Positions 56,220-64,000 of a stretch of 64,000 nt of DNA are shown in pieces. The stretch is taken from NCBI RefSeq assembly GCF_018446385.1, contig NC_055986.1, positions 25,530,302-25,594,301 on the forward strand, written 5' to 3'. The DNA is from Zingiber officinale (taxonomy: Eukaryota; Streptophyta; Magnoliopsida; Zingiberales; Zingiberaceae). Below the pieces are notes generated by a model, which saw nothing but the letters and a program-made list of their open reading frames with translations, did not search any database and was not told the DNA's origin. A program made the position numbers and the translations under genes. How positions within the stretch are numbered: the first letter of the stretch is position 1; the number at the start of each line of letters is the position of its first letter.

Positions 56220-56460
56220 AAACCTAGGCTCTGAAACCAAAAGAATTGGTATCAGATTAACACAAAAATCCGGAACATGAAAAATAGGTATCATAAACCT
56301 GCTCTAATACCAAAAGAATTGGTATCAGATTAACTCAAAAATCCAGACCACGAAACACAGGCATCTCAACCTACTTTGATACCAAAAAATTGGTATCAGA
56401 TTAATTCGAAAATCCAAAACACGAAAAATAGAACACGCCAACTTGGCTCTGATACCAAAA
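56220..56460 (-). repeat. Tandemly amplified PBS region of element D
   Basis: Three ~73-bp units, plus the first bases of a fourth that carries the true PBS. Units start near 56228, 56301, 56373 and 56445 with GGCTCTGAAACCA, GCTCTAATACCA, CTTTGATACCA and GGCTCTGATACCA. The first three are followed by AATTGGTATCAGATTAA. On minus these are PBS-like sequences; TGATACCAA and TTGGTATCA also form inverted pairs in unit 3. Confidence 0.88.
56445..56457 (-). promoter_or_regulatory. Primer-binding site of element D (tRNA-iMet)
   Basis: The minus strand reads TGGTATCAGAGCC, seven bases from the LTR end at 56465. Of the tandem copies this is the only exact match next to the LTR, so it is the functional-type site. 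Confidence 0.9.
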
Positions 56461-56464
56461 ATAT

Positions 56465-59400
56465 TATCACGCCCCAGGTAATCCTTGCCAGAAGAAAATT
56501 CAACAATATCTCCCCTATACGGGTGACAATATGAAACTTTACTACAAGCCCTTCGGGTCACACAAATCTCAACCAACATGGCCGGAACAATAATAATAAA
56601 CATAACTAACAATCCACATAATTTATATATTTCAACCTCTGGCTGACACAACCACGGAGTTTATATTAACTAAAATATACTCCACTACTATGATGGAAAA
56701 CAAATAACACAACAGAGAAATCAACGTAACATAAAAATAGTGTAGTAGACTAAAACTCGATAAAAAATCCTCGAGTACAATCACAAGTATATAGATCAAC
56801 AAGTAGATCATCACAAAAACAAGGAACCAAGTCCGTAAGCAGAAAATCGTCGTGACACGAAGTGGGGACTAGCGACTGGAATCACCTGACGGCCTCAACA
56901 TGAAATAGATATAATCAACGGGGTGAGTCCAACACTCAGCGGATACCAAGTTGACATGCATAGTAAGAAATAACTAATAGTAACAAATATATGTGCAGTC
57001 TCCTGAAGTAATGGAAATGTAAAACTGTAAGAAAACGAGAAGTTATACTCACCAGGACCTCCTATCAGAATAATAATGCCATAAGACCGTAAATAACATG
57101 TCCCTGTATGCATGTCAATCATATGCATTCATCCAATATGCAGCAAATAAAGTGCAGCAAACACAAGCAATAAATGCAATCATGTATATGATGCATATGA
57201 CATGGTCACCCCTGACGCCAGTCAGCCATCTCACACATGATGGTGAGACCGAGTGGGTAGGGCTATGACAACTGTGCACTCTGCCATCACTGATCCTGAT
57301 GAGTGACCGAGTGGACATGATGCTGTCGGAGTACACCTATCCTCCTACCCCAAATTATAAGTGAGGGAGCTTAATGCTCTCATCTCCCTGAGACAGTCCA
57401 GAGGAGGGATCCCTGATGTGCTACCACCTTGCGTCACGCTACCCATGAGTGGACCAGCGGAGCACTGACAGAGCAAACTGCCACACACCCTATCTGATAT
57501 ACGACTAACCCATGAGTAGTTGTGTGTGCAGATCCATGTAACTAGCGATGAGCTCAACAATAATGGGGCTACTAATCGCTCAACATGCAGTCATGCAAGA
57601 TGGTGCATGACATTAAACATGAAAATCCTGACCATATCTACCTCTATAAAGCATGTACCAAAAATAGATGGATCAAATATGAAGATCTAGGTATATAGGT
57701 CAGATATGATAAATGTCTAGTCCAGTGTATCGTAACACATGATTTGTCACTACCTCTATGAGCATATATAACCAAGCAGATATGAATGCAAAATAGGTGA
57801 GTAAAAACAAGCATGCAACAGGTAACTAGTAGTGACATACCGATGCAGATATGAACATAATATTACTATTTGTTAAAAACTACTATGCATATCAAATGAC
57901 AATATCTAAAGATAAGTCTGTTAAAGTGTATACTAAAAGTCTAGCTTTTTGTATAAACATTTATTTTGAAATAAGAATCACATTGGTCAAATGTCTATAT
58001 TTATGCTAAGTGTAGTTGTCCATTTAATTTATATTGTAGATAACATAGTATGAGGTGACATACAGAAGATCATGTTATCAGTTTCTTATAAATTATAAAT
58101 AGTAGTTCACAACCAAGATGAATGGAACAAACCATTGGAGTGGTTGTAGTGTAATTTGGTATTAGTTTATCTTGACTATAAAATTACACTAGTACACTAT
58201 GAGTGTATTGAGCAAAACCATTTGAGGTAGTTTCTTTTTATACTGACTACATAAAAGAACAAAATCTCTATTATTATGGAAGTGCGTACTCTTAATCATA
58301 ATATAATAACAAGCACATATACTTAATATTTATTTCTTTAATTTATCAAAGGGTGCAATTTAGTTCGTTAAATCAATAGAGCCGATAAGTTGGGAAATGA
58401 TTTTATTTATATGGTGTGTTGTTGATTATAGAATGAAACTGTGTCCTAGTAATCTAGGTTGATGATGCCCCCTAGAGGAGTTCATAAGGATTGTCATGTA
58501 AACCCTGCAGGTGGACTTAGTCTGGCTGACAATAAGGTTGAGTGGTACTACTCTTGGAGCTAAGATATTAATTAAGTGAGTTATCAATAACTCATTTAAT
58601 TAGCGGGCATTCGATATCTTAAACAGAGGGAGACTAACACACTCATGATAAGAAGGAGCCCATATTGTAATATGGGATTGGTGCGGTAGTGCAATAATAA
58701 CTCTTTAGTGGAATGAGATATTATTGATGAACTTGAGTTGGGTGTTCGGGGCGAACACGAGAAGCTCAAGCTCATAGGGAGACCAAAACTAATTCCTTCT
58801 CTCGGTCCTTGTTGTAGCCTCTTATTTATAAAACCTTATATCCACTTAAAGCCAAGCTTCTTACCTATCTTATGGTGGCCAACCAAGCCAAGCTTGGAGC
58901 CCAAGTTAGGGTCGGTGGCCAACCAAGCTAAGCTTGGAGCCCAAGTTAGGGTCGGCCAAGCCAAGGATTGGAGCCCAAGCTAGGTGGCCGACCACATTAA
59001 AATAAAAGGCTATTTTAATTTTAAAATCTTTCTTTTTGTGGAAGCCATGGTTTTAAAATAGAGTTTTTAAATTTTAAAATATTTCCTTTTATAGATTTCT
59101 ACAAAGGATTAAGAGAAATGTTCGATATATTTCCTTATTTGTAATTAAAAGAAAGATTTTAATTTTTGATAAAACTTTCCTTTTTTATAACCATCTACAT
59201 GTTTTAAAAGAGAGATTTTAATTTATAAAATTTTCCTTTTATAACCAACAAGGGATTTAAAATAGAAATTTTTTAATTAAAATTTCTTACCGGAAACAAA
59301 TAAGGAAGTTTTAATTTTATGTTTAAAACTTGCCTTATTTAAAACACAAGTATATGACCGGCCATGACAAGCATTAAAGGAAGTTTTAATTTTTTATTTT

Positions 59401-61545
59401 AAAACTTTCCTTTTTAGTCATTAGCAAGGAATATAAGGAAGTTTTAATTATGTTTAAAACTTTGCTTTTTTGTCAAGACCAATAATTATAAAAGAGATGG
59501 AGGGGTGCCTCATGAGACAACACATCTTCTATTCCTCTCTTCCAATCCTTGGTGGCCGGTTCTTGTCCTTTTCTCTTCTCCTTTTGTTTCTCTCTTGGTG
59601 GCCGACGGCATCTAGTGTGGTGATCTCTTGGTGGCCGGTTGCTTTAAGGAGAAGAAGAAGAGAAGGAAGCTCTCTTGTCTAGCATCCCTTGGAGGTTAGT
59701 TGGTGGCTGGATCTTGGAAGCCTTGGAAGAAGCTTGAGTGGATTTCATTTTGGAAGATCGTCGCCCACACGACGTCCAAGAGAAGGAGGAGAATACAACA
59801 GAAGATCAAGAGGTCTATAAGCTACAAAAGGTATAACTAGTTATTAGTTTCCTCATCATAACTAGTTCATCTTTTGTATAGATCTTGAAAAAACAAACAC
59901 AAGAGGTTATCGATTTTATTTTTCGATTTCATGTTTCGATAATGTGCTTCTATTGATGTCTCTATAGTTAAACCTAATTTACTGTAAGAAGTTAAATATC
60001 CGATTTCTTTGTGAGGCTTTGTCTAGGAAGTGGTGGGTGATCCCATACCCAAGATGTCCTAGTGCCTCGCCATGTTTAACCTGGAAGTCAATCTTTGAAA
60101 TAGATATTTGATAACTTTTGTAATATGGTTTAACTTAGGAAGATCACATCGATTAAACTTGGAGTAAAAATGTTAAGTATCGTTTCCAATCCAAGTTTAA
60201 CTTCTGAAGGACAATTTGGATTAATAATGTTAAGCATCATTTGCAATCCAAATTTAACTTCAGTAAAGCACATGGGTAGCTAGGATAGTTCTATGCTTGT
60301 ACAAATTTTTGTACAGGGAAACTAGGACGATATTCCAAGTAGCAACCAACAAAGTCAAGGTATCCGCCTCCAATATAGTGCATGACAAAAGAAACCCCAC
60401 GTAAAGTAGCTCGTCGCGAATCAAAGTCCTGTAAATCAAACGTATAATTTAGCTACTCTAACATGTATCAAATAGCTAAACCAAATTCTTATCTACCAGG
60501 AACCCTAATTTATTCATTAACCTCGGTTAGCTACCTAAAACGAGTCTAATCCGAACTTAGATTAGATCCATCATTTAACCCTAATTAAATATATCTCAAC
60601 GGTCAACTAGGGTTAGTTTCCTTAACCCTAATTATTTCATTTATATTTAAATCTATACTTAAATCAATTCTAGTGGCAATTCATGTTTCGCTTAACTACC
60701 AAAAACCTAAATCAACCTAATTTAAGTAACTTACCTCAAACTCACAGCCAGGGATGCTGCTGTTGGAAAAGGGTAGTTGTTGGAAATTGTAGCTGGAGTT
60801 GTGAGTCGCCCTCAAATGGTGATGCTCGGATCCACAACCAACAACAACCTAAATCCAGAACTCCCCGATCAACACAATTTAGAGATCTGATACTAAAATC
60901 CCAAATTAGGGTAGAATTAAAGTAATCCAATCCCAAACTTACCAAATGCCAACAACGGTCCACTGTTGGTTCACGATCAAGGGGTGACTCGTGGTTGTGG
61001 ATCGATCTAGCCAGCGACTACAGCGACACAATGTTACCCAAGGCTAGGGCACGACTGCGATTCGAGATTAGGGCACAGCGTCAGTGCAGGGGAGATCGGC
61101 GGATCAACCCTAGTGACGACGATCGGGATCCACAGCGAGAAGGTCACGCGGCAGCCTGCGCCTCACGGTTGGTGGTCGCCGGCGATGAAGAGGCAGAGAA
61201 GAAAGAGGGATCGGATCTAGGGCTCGACCAAGTGATGCACCACGCGTCGACCATCTACAACTTTGCCAATAGAAAGGGAAGAGGCGAAGGGCTCGGCTAG
61301 GGCATCGATTGTGCACGACACGATGACAGGGAAAAAGAAAAGAAAATAAAGAAAAAGAAAAATCAAACTTTTCCTCGCTTAAATGATGTAGTTTAAGTAG
61401 GCTTTCCGCTAGCACCATAATTTATCCCCTTAAGTTCGTCATATGAGCTCCGAAAAATTTCTAGAAAATTCCTAAAAATTCCAATAAGGTTATTCGTCTA
61501 TTTAACCTTATTATTTAATTAATATTTTGGGTATCATATTTTACA
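56465..61545 (-). repeat. 5' LTR of element D (contains a solo LTR)
   Basis: Homologous to 39436-42212. Removing the solo LTR and its duplication (57919-60356) leaves ~2.64 kb. It ends (on +) with GGGTATCATATTTTACA. It lacks some sequence present in the other LTR around 41830-41970. Confidence 0.88.
57919..60351 (+). mobile_element. Solo LTR of the F family, plus orientation (TSD AAGTC)
   Basis: TGTTAAAGTGTATACTAAAAG..AAGTAGCAACCAACA, 2433 bp, with a perfect duplication AAGTC (57914-57918 and 60352-60356). It is the reverse complement orientation of the other F-family LTRs here. The allelic position in element D's other LTR (about 40880) has no insertion. It contains the AT-rich array (59000-59470) and CCAAGCTTGG-containing repeats (58845-58980). 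Confidence 0.92.
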
Positions 61546-61707
61546 CCTTTAACATAATTGAAGGCGCCTCCAGCGATGCAACTTATCCCCATCGCGTCGG
61601 AGATGATAACTTTCACAATATGCGAACTTTATCCCTTTGAAGGCACCTTCAAGCACATGTAAGGCGCCTTCTATTAAGTATCCAAGGTGCCTTTAGGCGC
61701 ATGGAAG
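61546..61707 (-). mobile_element. LTR of the TGTAGG / GGCGCC family, right piece
   Basis: Continues the LTR from 38995-39435 after element D. In 160 bp it has GAAGGCGCCTCC, GAAGGCACCTTC, TAAGGCGCCTTC and CAAGGTGCCTTT. It is cut again by the F-type LTR at 61708; its end is not in the window. Confidence 0.65.
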
Positions 61708-64000
61708 TGTTGGTTGCTACTCGGAATACCGTCCTAGTTCCCCTGTACAAATATTTGTACAAGCATAGAACTTTCCTAGCTACCCATGTGCTCTACTGAA
61801 GCTAAATTTGGATTGCAAATAATGTTTAACATTATTAATCCAAATCATCTTTCAGAATTTAAACTTGAATTGGGAATGAAACTTAACATTCTTACTTCAA
61901 GTTTTAACCGATGTGATCTTCCTAAGTTAAACCATATTACAGAAGTTGATCAAATATCTATTTCAAGGATCAGCTTCCAGGTCAAAGGTGGCGAGATACT
62001 TGACCTTCTTGGGTATGAGATCATCCACCACTGCCTAGATAAAGCCTTTCAAAGAAATCGGATATTTAAACTTCTCACAGTAAACTAGGTTTAACTACAG
62101 AGACCTCAATAGAAACACATTATCGAAACATGAAATCGAAACAAATATCGATAACAAAAATGATAATTAAAACCGATAACCTCTTGTGTTTGGTTTTACA
62201 AAAAGGATGCACTAGTTATGATGCGGAAACTTATAACTAGTTATACCTTTCGTAGCTTATAGACCTCTTGATCTTCTATTATATTCCTCTTCTTATCTCG
62301 GACGTCGTGTGGACAACGATCTACCAAGACGAGAATCCACCCAATCCTTCTTCTTCCTTCCAAGTTTCGGCCACCAACTTTCTCCAAGAGATGATGAAGT
62401 TTGGCCACCAACCAAACTCCAAGGGATGCTAGGAAACAATGCCTCCTTCTTCTCCTTCTTCTCCAAGCATGAACCGGACACCAATCCAACCTTCAAGTCT
62501 TGATGCCGCCGGCCACAAAGATGAAGAGAAGAGGAAGAGCAAAGGGTCGGCCACCACCAAGGAAGAGAGGAGAGGAATAGAAGATGTGTTCTTGGGTGAG
62601 GCACCCCCACCTTCTTTTTTATATTCTTTGGTCTTGGCAAAAAAAGGAAAGTTTTGTAACATAAATAAAACTTCCTTTTTCTCCTATGACATGGCCGGCC
62701 ATATGCTTATTCTCCAAGCAAGGAAAGATTTTAAACAAAATTTAAATCTCTCTTTTAAAATCTCTTTTGTGGATAGTTATAAAAGGAATATTTTATAAAT
62801 TAAAATCTCTCTCTTTTAAATCCTTTTATGGATATCTATAAAAGATAAGATTTAAAATAAAACATGGTTACAAAAGGAAAGTTTTATCAAAAATTAAAAT
62901 ATTTCTTTCACATTATAGATAACTACAAATAAAGAAAAATTTCAAATATCTCTTTTATTCCTTTGTAGAAATTTATAAAAGGAAGGATTTTAAAATTTAA
63001 AACTCTTTTTTAAAACCAACATAAAAGGAAAGTTTTTAATAAAACAAAAACTCCCTTTTATTTCCTTTTATGATCGATCTAAAAAAGGAAAGTTTTATAT
63101 TAAAATCATCCTTTTAAATCCTTTTTATGGATCTCTATAAAAGGAAAGATTTTAAAAAATAAAACTTCCTTCTCTTCATGATGTGGCCGGCCACTTGCTT
63201 GGGCACCAAGCAAGGCTTGGCCAGCCCTAGCTTGGGCTCCAAGCTTAGCTTGGCCGACCCCTTGCTTGGTCTCCAAGCAAGGCTTGGCCGACCGTAACTT
63301 GGGCCTTAAGAAGCTAGGCTTTGGGTGGATATAAGGCTTTATATAAGAGGCTACAATAGGGACCGAGAGGAGGAATTAGTTTTGGTCTCCCAATGAGCTT
63401 GAGCTTCCCGTGTTACCCCAAATACCCAACTCAAGTTCATCAATAATATCTCATTCCACTAAAGAGTTATTATTACACTACCGCACCAATCCCATATTAC
63501 AATATGAGCTCCTTCTTATTATGAGTGTGTTAGTCTCCTTGTGTTTAAGATATTGAATGCCCACTAATTAAATGAGTTACTGACAACTCACTTAATTAAT
63601 ATCTAGCTCCAAGAGTAGTACCACTCAACCTTATCGTCATGTCGGACTAAGTCCACCTGCAGGGTTTACATGACAATCCTTATGAGCTCCTCAAGGGGAC
63701 ATCATCAACCTAGATTATTAGGACACATTTTTATTCTATAATCAACAACACACTATATAAATAATATATTTCCCAACTTATCGAGCGTATTGATTTAACG
63801 AGCTAAATCACACCCTTTGATAAATTAAAGAAATAAATATTAAATATACGTGCTTGTTATTATATCATGATTAAGAGTACACACTTCCATAATAACAGAG
63901 GTTTTCTTCTTTTATATAGTCAGTATACAAAGATAATACCTCAAATGGTCCTACTCAATAGACTCATAGTGTACTAGTGTAATTTATTAGTCAAGATAAA
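61708..64000 (-). mobile_element. F-family LTR, cut by the window end
   Basis: Begins TGTTGGTTGCTACTCGGAATACC and follows the F-family LTR in order to the window edge, with no right end in view. The AT-rich array is at 62640-63170 and GC-rich hairpin islands at 63190-63290 (CTTGCTTGG/CCAAGCAAG, AGCTTGG/CCAAGCT). It could be a solo LTR or the 3' LTR of a full element outside the window. Open frames at 62241-62798 are LTR sequence. Confidence 0.88.

Larger units (their letters stand above)
39436..61545 (-). mobile_element. Ty3-gypsy chromovirus-like element D (minus strand) with three nested insertions
   Basis: The LTRs at 39436-42212 (3') and 56465-61545 (5', with a solo LTR inside) start TGTAAAATA on minus and end near GGGGCGTGA. 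Flanks are CCTTC (39431-39435) and CCTTT (61546-61550), a one-mismatch target duplication. The PBS is at 56445-56457, and pol runs leftward as protease, RT, RNase H, integrase and a chromodomain-like end, the Ty3 order. The C-terminal phrase types (RYIGPF, FHVSMLRRY, EEATWE) point to the Tekay/Del group; that is inference. gag is not recognisable. Insertions: 42526-49556, 49797-52379 and 57919-60351. Defective. Confidence 0.88.

Noticed and set aside
39436..61545. Endogenous plant pararetrovirus
   Set aside because: LTRs, a PBS next to an LTR, a target duplication and an integrase downstream of RNase H show a Ty3 retrotransposon. No movement-protein or capsid region of a pararetrovirus is seen.

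Overview
The window looks like plant nuclear DNA, most likely from a monocot. The evidence is two plant-type genes (a glutaredoxin-like zinc-finger gene and a very GC-rich intronless ANTH gene) followed by more than 50 kb of nested LTR retrotransposons. Every primer-binding site I can read matches the initiator-methionine tRNA end (TGGTATCAGAGC). The LTR style reminds me of the ginger family (Zingiberaceae), but that is recognition only and was not tested.

Region 1 (1-10008) is the gene-bearing part. It holds a possible last exon of an unidentified gene (1237-1304), a single-exon GRXCR1-type glutaredoxin gene on + (2396-3592), and a single-exon clathrin-assembly (ANTH/CALM) gene on - (7380-8513). 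Between them lie three inverted-repeat elements (4023-4945, 6238-6480, 7082-7236) and a degenerate short-period repeat (9355-9800).

Region 2 (10009-38994) is a nest of Ty1-copia elements. An LTR of one family (10009-11706) is interrupted by element B (5' LTR from 11707, PBS 35328, ruined gag-pro-int to about 38480). Element C (14888-35033, target duplication GCTTG, two 2011-bp LTRs) sits inside B's LTR. C in turn carries two solo LTRs (15341-16246, TSD CCTTA; 18832-19842, TSD TCTTG) and a complete minus-strand copia element F (21790-31113, TSD GTCAA).

Region 3 (38838-61707) has an LTR fragment, then an LTR (38995-39435 and 61546-61707) split by a minus-strand Ty3-gypsy chromovirus-like element D (39436-61545). 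D is itself split by a gag-only SIRE-like element (42526-49556, TSD ATAAC) and by two solo LTRs of the F family (49797-52379; 57919-60351, TSD AAGTC). A fifth F-type LTR starts at 61708 and runs off the window.

No element has an intact coding region: all pol genes carry stops, frameshifts or deletions. Only the two cellular genes look functional. The most unusual signal is in the LTRs. Several families are packed with short perfect inverted repeats. In at least two families the stems differ between neighbouring units while staying complementary. Related LTR subfamilies also carry different self-complementary motifs (AAGGCGCCTT, CCAGTCGACTGG, GGATCGATCC).
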